NCBI GenBank assembly: GCA_003313425.1
Contig: NHZP01000021.1
Coordinates: 434,001-498,000, forward strand
Direction: 5' to 3'
From: Pseudopyrenochaeta lycopersici
Lineage: Eukaryota; Ascomycota; Dothideomycetes; Pleosporales; Pseudopyrenochaetaceae
Length of the DNA: 64,000 nt
Shown here piece after piece: positions 19,948 to 32,798 of this stretch (its first letter is position 1; every line of letters begins with the position of its first letter). The notes under the pieces were generated by a model. It was not told the origin of the DNA. It was given only the letters and a program-made list of their open reading frames with translations, and did not search any database. A program made the translations under genes and the position numbers.

Positions 19948-22832
19948 GATGGCCAGCGAACTGTAGTTCACCAGAACGTGGGTATATAATGCAGAGATTA
20001 TGGACCGGGGTTGCCCATGGGCGCGGATGCCGTGGTGGGTTTCTTTATATGCAAATACCCTGCATCGGAGTGCACATCAATGTCAGTGCACAAAGCTTCG
20101 AACCTTATATCGACGAAGGCACACTTTTCACTGCCAGGCACCGATTATATCCGGATCGAGGCCTAGAATGTGCTCATAGCACACGCAGAGAATACCATCC
20201 GCCACGGACCGCCGAACTCAATTTGTGACAGCCCCGCCAGTTAGGAGGCCAAGGAAGATTAGAGCATTTGCAAAGGACAGTAGTCTACATTCTAGACTAA
20301 ACCCAGAACATCAACTGCCCAAGGCTGATGGCAAAGGCCGGCATCTCTTGGGCACGCCGAGACCACTGCATAGCCCTAACAAACTATTTGCCGTTCAACA
20401 ACGACTTCCAGACATCGGAGTAGATATTTTCGCTTGACGAGCTTCATGGCATGATCTTCCAGCCAATTGCAAGCAAAAGTGTTGAGGGGGAGATCTGACT
20501 AGACCACGGCCAAGCCTATTGTTTGCGATTTGCGCAGTATCCGCGGAGGTTCCTGCGTTGCTAGAGACTAGTTCCCGATAGCTGCCAAGGTGAGGAGGAA
20601 CGGAGCTCCTGAAGCAGTGGCCGAAGTTTGTGTGGAAGGGATGGACGAACGGTAAGTGTCGTTGGAAGGGACGGGACAAGACCAAAAAAAAAAGTTGTGA
20701 AACTTTGGAAAAGGAAGGGCACCGTTGATAGAGCTAATGCAAGAAATGGTTAACTACCGGTTAATCTCTTTCACAAGCCGAACTTTGAAAGTTGATTCGG
20801 AGGCGCCAAATACAGAGCTAATTGGCTAGACTTTGCTGGTGTTTGGGAAACCTTGGTTAAGCGTTCAGGTTAAGCAATCACGTTTGAGTACGCTAGCGAC
20901 CACGTGTGTAAAATTAGCGAACGCCAGCCGCTTTGACAACATGAAACACAGTGCTTTGCAGCCTAGAGCATACCAGTGTGCCGCTCGGAATGCGATTGCG
21001 TGACATTGGAGGCCCTGGCAGGGTCGTTGTTGTTGTTGCATCACGGAGTGAGTTCCGAGTGCGAGCATCGTCGCTTTTCACACATGCATTCCACGTGGCT
21101 GCAGATACCAGCCATGATAAGGGAAGATCTCCAGAGAAGGTTTGAGAAGATGGCTTGATTAGTTTGGTACTGACCACATGATCTATGCTTATGCGAGTAA
21201 CCTCTTTCCACAGGTCTAGTAGAGGAAGCTCTCTGGGGCAATTGTTCCCCTTTCCCAGATTTCGAGAAATCGTATGAGGGAGAAAAGAGAGCTAGGCAAA
21301 GCTGATCATGCCATACAATTCTATACAAATGTAATATAACTTAAGAGGATGATGTCGAGTGCTGTTGTGAACGGCTATGTCATTCAGCTTCAAGTCCGGA
21401 TGGAGCATGGTGCAAACCTGCAGTCCTTGGCATAGCTCGTGGTGGAGGTGTTAGCCTCACGGCGGTACCCAGATGATTAATGACTCGGAGCGTTCTCCGG
21501 AGAATATAAATGGACAGAACCGCTCAGTCGGATCTGGCCGTCAAAGTCTCTGGTGCGATTTGCAGCTAGGTGTTGACAACCACGGACAATTTGTGGCCGA
21601 GCAGTTGTGCGATAACGGGACATCATAGACGCGCGTCGCACCTCTGCATGAATGGAGTGAATCACACAGAAGTAATGATAAGCTGAGTCTCGAATTGGCA
21701 TGAATAGAATGTGGAGACGTGAGAGATGGATGGAGATGCACTCTCCAGAGATGCTTCTCCATACTACTCCACAGTAGCACATCCCCTACGCTTCTGATTA
21801 GCCTCGGAAATGTGCCCCGAGAGGAAAGATGCTAAACATGAGATGTCGAAGGGCAGGAGGCGGGGTTACCGTTACTCGACGCTAAAACAAAATCAAGGGC
21901 ACTTCAGTTAGCGCAATGGCTGGGCAAGGTAGTGGGATTTACTTATGCATGTGCAGCTGTCGCTCCACTGTCCCTTGCACAACTAGCAAAGAGCCCCGAG
22001 TCAGGGTCATGCACGAATTCCGATACCCGTATACGATCTCCCGGTGAGCTGATGATCTTCTCCAGGGAACAGTAACTAGGTTTAGCATATCCATTTTCTT
22101 AGCAGTTCTTGCCATCAGACAAGATACTAGAGTTCCTCAACAGGTGCAACATGCTCTATCTTGGCACTAGGGAACATGCGAAAACGCTTCGAATCAGCGC
22201 CACATTGAGGATCCTCTCGCGCCAGAACTGTGACGACTGGTAAGTGACATCGCGCTATGTGTCTGTGGATGCCGGAATTATATTCAGGTTTCCGTGATCG
22301 ACGGGCTGTGTCAAGGGGACAACCTCGGGATCGTCCGTAACTGTACCAGTGTTAAAACAGCAGAACTGCGCTCTCGGCTAATGCTTCCAGCTCCGGCAAT
22401 TGGCGTTGTAATGCTGCTGTTCCTGACACTCGAGCGCGACTGATGGTACTGCCCCTCATAGCTCACCGGAGAACGCAACCTCCGTGGATCCGAGCAATGC
22501 AAGCCTAAGAGCCAAGACGTGGGAAGGCGGTCTGATGCAAACTTGGAGATGCTTACATGGCAATGGTCAGGCTTACTGAGGGGTACTAGGATAGTCAGAG
22601 CTGGTTTGAATCTACATAGCGATCGATCTCGGTCGAAAGCTGGCGTCAGTGCAGTTGTTTGCTTGTGGAGACCTGGGGATCCACGACCGGGTAAATGGTG
22701 TGGCAATCGTGAACAAGGCCAGCTGAGGCCCCGATCAGTACCTTTATTGAAAATGCTGTGGCACTCACTAATGCTACTTCACTATGCTTGTGTGGAGATG
22801 ATCCAGCTGATTATATTTACATGTGGTATATT
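19948..22832. other. intergenic, no gene recognised
   Basis: About 2.9 kb. The left end is the promoter of the CFEM receptor and the right end is the 3' flank of FAD synthase. No open frame of any length shows family motifs. An A-tract of 11 lies near 20684. Confidence 0.45.
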
Positions 22833-23778
22833 CTATCTGTCTCTACCCAGTCTTTCTTCATAGTCATCTATCAGTTCGTAAGCAGGACGGAACCTTGGCT
22901 TTTGTGTACCGTTGGCCGTCCCGTTTGTGCCGTCAGGTTGTGATGCTTGTGGCGTTGAAGACCCACGAGCAAGGGCGGGATTGGGCTGGGTATCAGTGGT
23001 TCCGCCAAGTGAAGTGTATCCCAAATCATAAAGCGTGCAGTAGGGGATGTTCAGGTATCGGATAAACTTGGTCTTGTCAGCCGACTGTCTGCACGGGCCG
23101 GAGGGGGTATTTACCGTCCAAATATCCACATAATGCCAATCGATGACGGGATGGACACGCACAAACTTGGGCCAACCAGAGTCTGTGGGGTCGAAATGCT
23201 TCAGGTGCTCACCATGCGGATCCGTCCTCCGCGTCCCTACCAGGATGGCTTTGACGGATGGTGTGTCGCGGAGGTAGTCGGCAAAGGCAGCTTTCATGGG
23301 TTTTGCATATTCCAGCAGAGCCAACGAGTATGTCTTAATACTAGTTGCCACAAATGCTTCGACCTCGGGGAAGGGGTGGGCATCCTGGATGTAGACACAC
23401 TGCACAGCGGTTTCGATGCTGGATGATGGGTCCGATGTGTGAGTCAAGCCTCGGGTGTGCAGTGCGCATAGGTACAATATTAACAAGACAAGGCAGTCTT
23501 TTCCTCCATTGTATGCTAGCGAGAGTTCTGGCAGACTGGAGCCGCCGTCAGCCGATGCACAGGTTGCCCGTGACTGGTACCCACCTGTACTGCTCCAATG
23601 CCTTGTCTATGATGGCCAAGGAAATCCGTGTCTGCTTTTGCAAGCTCTTGACGCGGTCTGATGCGTCCTGCGCGTCCAGAAACGAAGCTATGCGGCCATG
23701 TATCCTGGCGCACAGTTGGGGGAAAGGCAGCGGGGTATCGGTAACGAGGGGATCTGAAAATCCAGAGGATGCCTTCAT
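22833..23778 (-). CDS. FAD1: FAD synthase (FMN adenylyltransferase)
   Basis: Transfers AMP from ATP to FMN to make FAD, in the cytosol. It belongs to the PAPS-reductase-like fold. Three exons on the minus strand: 23778-23585, 23535-23115 and 23066-22833. Introns are 49 and 48 nt. The product is 282 aa, close to yeast Fad1. The pyrophosphate-binding loop is L-S-L-A-Y-N-G-G-K-D-C around residues 69-79. The L-V-G-T-R-R-T-D-P-H-G-E and S-L-G-G-T-T-D-T-Q-P-N-P motifs are family signatures. Removing the second intron joins D-I-W-T to F-I-R-Y-L-N-I-P-Y-C as expected. That intron is stop-free and a multiple of three. It is divergent from the sulfite reductase gene. Confidence 0.93.
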
Positions 23779-24370
23779 TGCAAGAGCTGCGCTAGCCTCG
23801 GCATCAGAAGCACCAGTGTGCGGTTACGGGGGAGCTGTGGTCGACTACGGGTCGTATGGGGAATTGTTTCATGGCATGGCGCATGTGTCTCTTTGCAGCA
23901 GAAGCCGGGCGGGTGAGGTAGTGGGCCTATCGATATCGGGACCTCGGTAGAGCTCAAGGCGGCAAAGCGCGACTCACCAGGGCTGGCCACTCAAGCAGCA
24001 CGCAGTAAGCGTCACCAGCAGCAAGGCAAACATGTCACCACGACAACCTCGTCGGACATGTCGTGCAAGTCGCAACCTCGTCTCGAGCAGCCAGCAGCGT
24101 GCTCCAGACACGTTGCTTACAGAGGCCAGCCGTACATGACAATCCCGTGAGCCACTACTGGGTCATCGGGGCCCCAGACCCTGATACACTAAGTATGGCG
24201 CGATTTCGGCGCGCCTTGTTTGGTCGGCTTCGCTCTCTCAAAGGAAAAAATTATTGCGTTGCCGCTGCCGATGATGTGAGGTCTGTCGCCGACGACCCGA
24301 ACTGCTACTACATCCAGTCCTCCCTGTGCTCTCTCCTCCACTGTCCTTAGACACCAAGTCTGCAGTCACA
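23779..24370. promoter_or_regulatory. divergent promoter region of FAD1 and sulfite reductase
   Basis: A 592-bp gap between two genes of flavin and sulfur metabolism read in opposite directions. A near but imperfect match to the Cys3/Met4-type palindrome (ATGRYRYCAT) lies near 23876, and I do not call it as a site. Shared control is possible but unproven. Confidence 0.4.
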
Positions 24371-27300
24371 ATGGGATCCATCTCGACTGCTGGAGAGGCC
24401 GGTATGTCCCCCACGAGCACACCCCCGCCCTGGCCCCCTCTCCCCCCAACCCCAGCTTCGCGAACACGGGCACCGCAATTGAAGCTGCATGACAAACAGA
24501 CGAGTGCTAATTTGACGTGTTTTGCACAGTGGCCCGAATTGCCCATCTGGCCTCCGACGTGATTGTGTCGGTCGTGCCTTCCCTTGCGACCGATTCGGAA
24601 TTCTCAGAGCCTCTTCGCAAGCTCCAAAAGGACAATGCGCCCAGCCTTGTCGCGAAGACGCAGCCAGAGGTACGCCCGGGTGCCCTCGCCCAGCATTGAG
24701 CATGTGGTACTAACAACTCCCTCCAGGTGCTTGCAGTCCGCCAGAATGCGGATCCGCTCCTCTCAGTCTTCCAGCCCATTCGCGCGGGTAAATTGACCAC
24801 TGTCACCACCACCTCCTCGATCCTCGTAAAGTCAATACCGCACCTCTACAAGCTCGCTCAATACCCGGTCGTCCTGCACGTCTCGGTCCAGCCCGCGGGC
24901 TACCCTGATTTCTCCGACATCACCTCCATCAGGCAGTCTGGATTCACCTTCATCCAGTCCGAGACTCTGCAGGAGGCGCAGGATCTTGCCTTGACTGCAC
25001 ATGCGCTGGCTGTCAAGTCTGGCAAGGGTGTCATTCACTTCTTTGACTCGGGAGCATACGCCTTCAAGAAGGCAATTCCGCTGGAAGATGTGGAATTGGC
25101 TCGCGCTGTCATCGATTTGGACGCTGTGGCCACTTTCCAGCATACCAGGTCCGAGGAAACAACTCTCTACGCAGACGACGGCCGAAATGCCACCTTGTCA
25201 TTCGCTCGCAGCCAAGCTGTAAACACCAACAACGCCCCGGCAGCGCTCGTGAGCTCTTCAGAGCCCGGCAGGTCCCTGCCTGCCTCGGGCCGGACCAGCC
25301 AGCGCGCTGACTCCTCTTCGGGCTCATCCCAGCGCGATACCAGCACAAGCGGGGCCTCGGTCTCATCTGCAACCACCGTGGAATCATTGGTTTCTAAGCC
25401 TGTCTCGTCTGAAGACATATATCGCTTTGCCACGCAGATTTGGGGAACCATCAAGGACACCACTGGTCGAGCCTACGATGCATTTGCCTATACTGGCACA
25501 GGCAGCGAGGAGGCCGCCATCTTCCTGTTCGGTGCTGACACTGGTGTCTTCGCCACTGAGCTCGATACTGTCGACGATGCGGAGACGTATGCTAACACCG
25601 CCATCATCACCGCAAGATTGTACCGACCATGGCTGGGCGCGTCACTTGCACCGTTATTACCCCGCTCGCTCAAACGCATTGCCGTCCTAGAGCAAGTTCG
25701 ACGCAAGACCACCAAATGGGGCCCTGTGCTTCTGGACTTGTTGATGTCGCTGAAGTCGACAGGCGGCGCCTCTCCAATGGTTGTCGGCTATCAACTAGGC
25801 TACATCGACCAAAAGACCGTACAACAAGCCCTGCGTGGCGTCTACCAGAATCTGATGAGCAAGTCCCCAGTTCAAAATCTCCAGGTCGGCAACGTTGACG
25901 GGCCTGAGCTGCAACCTGCAAAACTCGAACAACCTGTGCTAGAGAACGCCTATATGAAGATCCTGAACCAAGTCTTTGGCGAGAAGCTCCATATTGCCAA
26001 TCAGCTCAATTCACAACACGCTGGTATCTCCAACGTCATCGCTTCAAGTCCTGAGTATGGTTTTGGTTCGCTCGTTGCACGGAAGGAACACCGCAAACGA
26101 TTCGTCAACGAAGTTACTGCTGCCTCAAAAGATACCACCTTCGCCACCAGCACGCCCCAGCCGTGGCTCTCAAAATGGGCACTTAGCGCAGAAGATGCTG
26201 ATAAGGCCAATGAGCTCGCACCTGAAGTTATTGCTCGATTGAGCACCGATGGCTCTTCTGCAGCGAGCCAGTTGCTTGGCTCTAAGAAGCTTTTCTACAA
26301 GGAGTCTCCTTGGTTGATCGGCTCCGATGCTTGGGCATACGACCTCGGAAATTCAGGTGTGCACCATGTATTGGCATCTGGCGAAAACATCAACATGCTC
26401 ATTGTTGACTCTACTCCGTACTCCGAGCGTGCAGCAGCTGACGCTGCCAGGCGGAAGAAGGACATTGGCCTATACGCCATGAACTTTGGAAACGCATACG
26501 TAGCATCCGTCGCAGTGTACAGCTCTTACACCCAGGTGTTGGAGGCTATGATCGAGGCCGACAAATTTGACGGCCCTTCGGTCGTCCTGGCATATCTGCC
26601 CTACGAGAAGGAGAATGATACACCTTTGACTGTTCTTCAGGAGACAAAGAAGGCTGTTGACCTTGGTTACTGGCCATTGTATCGTTGGGATCCCAAGGGT
26701 GATGAGAAGGGCGAGGCGAACTTCAAGCTTGATTCCGAGAGGATCAAGAAGGAGCTGGAAGAGTTCCTGTCCCGCGACAACTACCTATCTCAGGTGATGA
26801 AGAGGCACCCCGAGTTCTCTTCCAACATCTCTGGATCATACGGCACGGAAGTTAGGCAACTACAGAAACGGAAGGCCAAGGATGCATACAGCAAACTTCT
26901 TGATGGGTTGGCTGGTGACCCAATGACGGTTCTATTTGCGTCCGACAACGGCAACGCAGAGAACCTTGCGAAGCGTCTGGCTAACCGCGGCAAAGCCCGC
27001 GGTCTCAAGACAATGGTCATGGCTATGGATGATTTCCCGCTCGAAGATCTGCCCAATGAGCAGAATGTCATTCTTCTTACCAGTGTCGCTGGTCAAGGAG
27101 AGTTCCCACAAAACGGTCGAACCTTCTGGGAGACTGTCAAGGATTCCACTGATCTGGATCTCGCGACGGTAAACTTTGCTGTCTTTGGTCTCGGTGATAG
27201 CCATTATTGGCCACGCAAGGAGGACAAGATCTACTACAACAAGCCCGCAAAGGACCTCCATGCTCGCATCCTCACTCTCGGTGGTAAGCCACTGGCTGAG

Positions 27301-29201
27301 TGTGGTCTTGGAGACGATCAGGACCCAGACGCTTATCAAACGGCGTATGCCGAGTGGGAGCCAAAGCTTTGGCAAGCACTTGGTGTCGATAACGTCGAAG
27401 GTCTGCCTGAGGAGCCACCGCCACTCACAAATGAGGACATGAAGGCTGCTTCGAACTTCCTCCGAGGCACCATTGAGGATGGTTTAGCTGATACCTCGAC
27501 TGGTGCCATATCGGCAAGCGACCAACAGCTCACCAAGTTCCATGGCACTTACATGCAAGACGACCGCGATCTTCGTGACGAGCGAAAGGCACAGGGTCTC
27601 GAGCCTGCGTACTCGTTCATGATCCGATGCCGACTTGCAGGGGGCATTTCAACCCCCAAGCAATGGTTGCAGATGGACGAGATCAGCACCAAGCTTGGCA
27701 ACGAAACCATGAAGCTGACCACCCGACAAACTTTCCAATTCCACGGCGTGGTAAAGGGTAAGCTCAAACCAGCGATGCAGGCTATCAACCGGGCGTTGAT
27801 GACAACCATTGCCGCTTGCGGTGACGTAAACCGAAACGTAATGTGCAGTTCTCTTCCAACCCAGTCTAAATACCACGCCGAGGTCCACGCAGTTTCGCAG
27901 AAGATCAGTGATCATCTCCTTCCATCCACCACTGCTTATCATGAGATCTGGCTCGAGGATGATGAGACAAAGGAAAAGAGAAAGATCGCCGGTGAGGCCG
28001 TCCAAGATCACGAGCCATTGTATGGTCCTCTCTATCTTCCCCGAAAGTTCAAGATTACCATCGCCATTCCGCCTCACAACGACACCGATGTGTACGCTCA
28101 CGATATCGGCCTCATCGCTATTAAAGGCGCCGACGGTCATCTGGAGGGTTTCAACATTTTGGCTGGTGGTGGCATGGGAGTGACGCACAATAACAAGAAG
28201 ACCTACCCACGAACTGGAAGCATGTTCGGCTATGTCCCAACGGATCAAGCGCACATCGTGTGTGAGAAGATCATGCTTGTCCAACGCGATAACGGTGACC
28301 GCAAGAACAGGAAGCATGCCCGTCTCAAGTACACTATTGACGACATGGGCATCGACGTCTTCCGCGGTATGGTCGAAGAGCTCTGGGGCCAGAAATTTGC
28401 GGATCCCAAGCCATTCAAGTTCCAGAGTAACATTGACACCTTCGGCTGGCAAAAGGATGAGAACGGCCTCAACCACTTCACATTCTTCATCGAGAACGGC
28501 CGTATCGAGGATACAGCTGACTTCCCGATGAAGTCTGGTCTCATTGAGGTTGCCAAAGTACACAAGGGCGAGTTCAGGTTGACTGGTAATCAACATCTGA
28601 TCCTTTCCAATGTTGCAGACGAAGATCTTCCTGCCATGAAGGAATTGCTCAAGAAGTGGAAGCTTGACAACACCAACTTTTCTGGTATGAGGTTGTCAAG
28701 CTCTGCTTGCGTTGCATTCCCAACCTGTGGCCTTGCTATGGCTGAGTCAGAACGCTACCTGCCGGTTCTCATCTCCAAGCTCGAGTCGACAATTGAAGAA
28801 GCTGGCCTCCGACAGGAAAGCATTGTCATGCGTATGACTGGTTGTCCTAACGGCTGCGCACGCCCATGGCTTGCTGAAGTTGCATTTGTCGGCAAGGCCT
28901 TTGGCGCCTACAATATGTACCTTGGTGGTGGTTATCACGGTCAGAGGTTGAACAAACTGTACAGGAGTTCAATCAAGGAGGATGAGATTCTGGAAATCAT
29001 GCAACCCATGATCAAGCATTACGCCAAGGAGAGGAATGAGGGCGAGCATTTTGGTGATTTCGTCATTAGGAAGGGGTATATCAATGAAACAACGCATGGA
29101 ACCAACTTCCATGACAATGTAAGTTGCAACGTTCCCGCGACGAGGAGACTTCAAAGCTAACAACATGACAGACTGCGGAAGAGGAATCTGATGAAGAGTA
29201 A
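24371..29201 (+). CDS. sulfite reductase [NADPH] beta subunit (siroheme hemoprotein)
   Basis: Reduces sulfite to sulfide in the sulfate assimilation pathway. It corresponds to yeast MET5/ECM17. Four exons: 24371-24401, 24530-24669, 24727-29118 and 29172-29201, giving 1530 aa (yeast 1442). The N-terminal part resembles the pyruvate:ferredoxin-oxidoreductase-like region of fungal enzymes. It includes a serine-rich insert near residues 225-270. A flavodoxin-like domain lies at about 785-940 (F-A-S-D-N-G-N-A-E-N, V-F-G-L-G-D-S-H-Y-W). The C-terminal half is the nitrite/sulfite reductase repeat. The 4Fe-4S/siroheme cysteines are seen as C-V-A-F-P-T-C (about 1385/1391) and C-P-N-G-C (about 1430/1434). 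The acidic tail E-E-E-S-D-E-E is encoded by the last 30-nt exon. All catalytic elements look intact. Confidence 0.95.
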
Positions 29202-29739
29202 ATGTTAATTATGGAGATGAGGCAATTTGTTTGTTTTGCTCATGGCATTGCATTGGATCGCCTTCTGGTGGCCTCTGATCATTTAGCGGCGTTAACTGGG
29301 GAATTGCAAGCGTTTCCAATTCTTTGTTTATAGTTTGTTCAAACTGATGCAGGAAACAAATAATTTCATATTTTCCTCTGCCCCATAACCATCACCTGAT
29401 GATGTGACTTAATTGGCGTGCGGAACGGGTGGGCCTCACAATCAAGAGAACGGGCCATGAAGTGCATTAAGCTGCGCTAAATTTTCATTACGTCACCCCA
29501 CCTTGTTCCGATCGTGAGGACTCACTTTCTGATTTGTGAGACCTTTGACAATGTAAGATCATACCACGAAAGACATGAAGCTTGCAGTACCATAACTTCA
29601 CACAGAACGATCTATGTTCATACGAAACGCACCATTTGGTTTTACACATAAAACAAAGTACTTCAGACTGTACGTACTTTCTTCAACACCCACGCCTTGG
29701 CACTACATATCCATTGTCCACTCAACTACTTCAATAAAA
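29202..29739. promoter_or_regulatory. intergenic, sulfite reductase 3' end to PDX3 promoter
   Basis: A 538-bp gap between two genes on the same strand. It should hold the sulfite reductase 3' UTR and the promoter of the pyridoxamine-phosphate oxidase gene. In-frame codons extend upstream of the chosen PDX3 start to 29614. Confidence 0.4.
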
Positions 29740-30444
29740 ATGTTACATGCCGCATCCCAGTCCGCGAAGAAGATTTTCGCACCCACAAGCAACTCCGATG
29801 ATCCTGGTCATGCGACACAGTACACGAAAGGCGCTCTGGACCACCAAGACTTGCTGCCATCGCCAACCGACCAGTTCCACAAATGGTTCCAGGAAGCCCA
29901 GGAGCAGAAAGTCTATCAGCCGGAAACCGTCACGTTCTCGACTGCGTCACTGCCCGACGGAAAAGTGTCAGCGCGGATGGTGTACATGAAAGAGCTAGAC
30001 GCACGAGGCTTCGTGATTTATTCAAACTGGGATACCTCGAGGAAGGACAAGGACGTACGTAGTAATCCATATGCAGCACTTACATTCTGGTGGCGCGAGC
30101 TTGAGAGACAAGTGCGCGTCGAGGGGCCTGTTGAACGCCTGACCTCAGAGGAAAGCCAGGTATACTACGACACGAGAATTAGAGGGAGTCGGATTGGCGC
30201 TTGGGCGAGCCAGCAGAGCAATGTGCTGAAGGGTAGGGAGGAGCTGGAGAAGAGAGTCGAAGATGTGGAGAAGAAGTTTGATGGCAAGGATCAGATTCCT
30301 GTCCCGGAATTTTGGGGTGGGTTGAGGGTTGTGCCTGAGGTTGTCGAGTTTTGGCAGGGCAGGCCGAGTAGGCTGCACGATCGATTTCAGTATACCAAGG
30401 TTGAGGGGGAGGAGGGGTGGAAGGTTCAGAGGCTGAGCCCTTAG
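29740..30444 (+). CDS. PDX3: pyridoxamine 5'-phosphate oxidase
   Basis: FMN-dependent enzyme that oxidises pyridoxine or pyridoxamine phosphate to pyridoxal phosphate. Single exon, 234 aa from the ATG at 29740, matching the usual 220-260. Family features: D-P-x-x-Q-F-x-x-W-F-type start (P-T-D-Q-F-H-K-W-F), S-A-R-M-V-Y-M-K, F-V-I-Y-S-N-W-D-T-S-R-K, A-A-L-T-F-W-W and R-Q-V-R-V-E-G-x-V (FMN/PLP contacts). The C-terminal W-Q-G-R-P-S-R-L-H-D-R-F-Q-Y block carries the substrate-binding R-x-H. An alternative start at 29614 would add 42 residues of basic/aromatic character, which could be a mitochondrial leader. I prefer the downstream ATG because it sits after a UTR-like stretch. It is the third cofactor-related gene in a row. 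Confidence 0.92.
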   Translation: MLHAASQSAKKIFAPTSNSDDPGHATQYTKGALDHQDLLPSPTDQFHKWFQEAQEQKVYQPETVTFSTASLPDGKVSARMVYMKELDARGFVIYSNWDTSRKDKDVRSNPYAALTFWWRELERQVRVEGPVERLTSEESQVYYDTRIRGSRIGAWASQQSNVLKGREELEKRVEDVEKKFDGKDQIPVPEFWGGLRVVPEVVEFWQGRPSRLHDRFQYTKVEGEEGWKVQRLSP

Positions 30445-30991
30445 GGCTTGCTACAATGATAATACTCAGCACGGTACTTGTAGTTCTCGGAGTAGCAACG
30501 TGCGGAACTCAACCCGGTAGGACTATTTCTAACGCAATGAGAGAAATGGACTTCTACCTCCAATACAGAGTCACTTGTATACTTTTCAGTCGGTTCAGAA
30601 TGTGATACTAATTAAAACCATTGTATTCTGTATTGTCTAGCATACTTTGCAATTATCAAAGTTCAGGTCGGTCGTGCAATCAAAATGGGACGAAGGGACT
30701 ACAAGGCAAGGACATGGTCAGTGCATTTCTTATTTACTCCACGCTCCTGGGCGTTGCTTAAACATGCGCACCATATCAATATCTCTTCTCTCCCTCCTTG
30801 GCGACATTCACCAAAGGTGCACAGGCTGTCAAAAGTCAGTATTTGCTCAGAACAAAACGTGCCCGAACTGCAGAGCGCAGCAAAGCCAGTGTTGATCGTA
30901 AGCAGACATGATCCACTGAGCAATGAAAGAATGAAATGGCAATGTTTATTCTATATTATGTACACGATTACATTAGACATTAGCCTAGCTG
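30445..30991. other. intergenic, convergent PDX3 and PTH11-like receptor
   Basis: A 547-bp gap between convergent genes. Only overlapping short open stretches are seen. It should hold both 3' UTRs. Confidence 0.4.
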
Positions 30992-32798
30992 CTACCGGTT
31001 TTCGAATATTTTCTTGGTTTTTGCCCACACCTTCCCTCCTCTCGTTGGCTTCGACAGCAACACTGGTGGCAAAGCTTGCACCTCGCTACCAACGATAGAG
31101 TCCTCGCCAGAGGACGGGCGACTGCCCATCTCAAGGTCGCTCGTGAAGCTTGTGTGTTCGCTGTCCTTACTGAGCTTGTGGACATGTTCTGGGCGGTAAC
31201 TCTGAATTACGCTGTTGCGTTGGGATTCGCAGCTTACGTGGAAAGTTGTTTGGACCGAAATGCTCCGGTCGGTAACAATGTTCAGGTAGTGGTCGCGACT
31301 CCCCGAGTAGATTCTCTTCCAAAATGGGAGTTTTTCCCAACTCGTTATGGTTGTTGACCCCTTGCTTTTGTTTGTATCGTTTGTTTTCTGTCTAGTAGAC
31401 TGGTTTTGCTGCCGCTTCTTGGCGAAATGAACGTAAAAGGCTTTGAGCGCGGGTGCGTTTGCGCACATGGATCCAATGTGTAGTTCCAGAAGAGTCCTGT
31501 CAAGCAACGCAAAGTGGTCAGCATTTTTACGCTTTTGAAATGTGGGCAACTTCTTAGAAATGCCTGCCACGAGCAGCGACCGAGAGCGTTGTTGAAGATG
31601 TCAACGAAGCATAACGTCCACAACCAGCCGCATTGAGCATCTTATAAGACGTTTGATTATGGGTGACATACCATAAAAAGACATCGCCTGCAATCCATGT
31701 GACATCGTAAGTCTCGAAGAAGAGATGATAGCAGTTATAGGTCCGTATCGCACCAACAGCCACTACAAAGTAGCTGACAGCAAAGACACTATAAAGCGCA
31801 ATTTTTTGACGGAATGGCATTTGAAGGTTCCAGCAAAGAAATGCTGGAAGGGACGCAGCGATGAAGTCCTACACAGGCAATTAGGAATTGAGGCGTGCAT
31901 ATAGGTCCTACTGATGGTCGTACCTGCACTGTGGAAACAATACCGTTTGCCACAATTTCAGCTCCTTCATTGGAACATTTATAGGTATAGCCACCTGCTC
32001 TGAACCTAATCTTGATATCTTGTTGGTCCCAGAACGCACTTATGGGAGTGCACATGAAGATGGGAATGAATACAAAGAGGACTATGGAAAACATACACAT
32101 TAGTATGTAGTCATGCTGACGTTAAGATTGAGGGACTGCTTACTAGTATAAACTCCAATAGAACCAATGGTAATTCGTAATATCCATCGGAATGTTGGTG
32201 AGACGGCTCGCGAAGATAGTCGCCGATAGAAGAGGAGGACAGACATTTTGATAAGACCTGACGCGAGAGGGAATAAAGCATATATGGACATGACAAAATG
32301 GCGTTGTCTAGGAAAGTACTCAAATTCTATGTCCCACATGTGGCGATTGAATTGGTATTTCTCAGTGACTATGATGCGTCAGTTGTATGCTGTGGGCGGG
32401 CAGGCAAGCATGTTGCGCCGCGACAGAAACCATGAATGGAAGCATAGCGCATGCTATAAGTGACGATGTGGAATCGATGAAGTGGCTAGATACTCACTTA
32501 AAGGAAATATGACCGTCAAGGCCAGAACTGGAAACTATGGCAACTGTTAGGATCGTTAACGGTCGCGAGATATATCAAGAACTCATACCCAGGAAGCTAA
32601 CATCAACCAATCGTCCCACCCCGCACTCCTCTGTACCCGTATTCGAACCCATAGGCGCGCAGAGAGCACCGCGAGGCTAAGAGGCCCGAAGAAACAAGCA
32701 ACGAAAAGCACATGTTTTGGTTTCGTAGTAGGGTCGTTGTAGTTTGGTTTCGGCCATTTTGACCACTGCGTGATAGGGGGATTGATGCCACCGGGCAT
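30992..32798 (-). CDS. PTH11-like seven-helix membrane protein (fungal rhodopsin domain)
   Basis: A receptor-like integral membrane protein of the fungal rhodopsin-domain family, without a CFEM module. Six exons on the minus strand: 32798-32589, 32534-32498 (37 nt), 32368-32144, 32081-31924, 31868-31672 and 31496-30992. The total is 1332 nt, 443 aa. Helix 1 has the family W-D-D-W-L-M-L motif at its end (G-W-D-D-W-L-M-L). Later motifs are L-I-K-M-S-V-L-L-F-Y-R-R, C-T-P-I-S-A-F-W-D and C-A-N-A-P-A-L-K-A-F. The tail is long, polar and serine/lysine-rich. The last intron is 175 nt, longer than the others. Its removal joins G-D-V-F-L-W to T-L-L-E-L-H-I-G as in the family. No signal peptide is needed because the first helix inserts the protein. 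Confidence 0.87.

Noticed and set aside
19948..19971. Upstream in-frame start for the CFEM receptor
   Set aside because: The codon at 19971 is GTG, not ATG. The first ATG is at 19947 and begins a normal signal peptide.
23870..23885. Cys3/Met4-like site between FAD1 and sulfite reductase
   Set aside because: ATGGCGCATG lacks one base of the 10-bp palindrome ATGRYRYCAT, so it was not called as a site.
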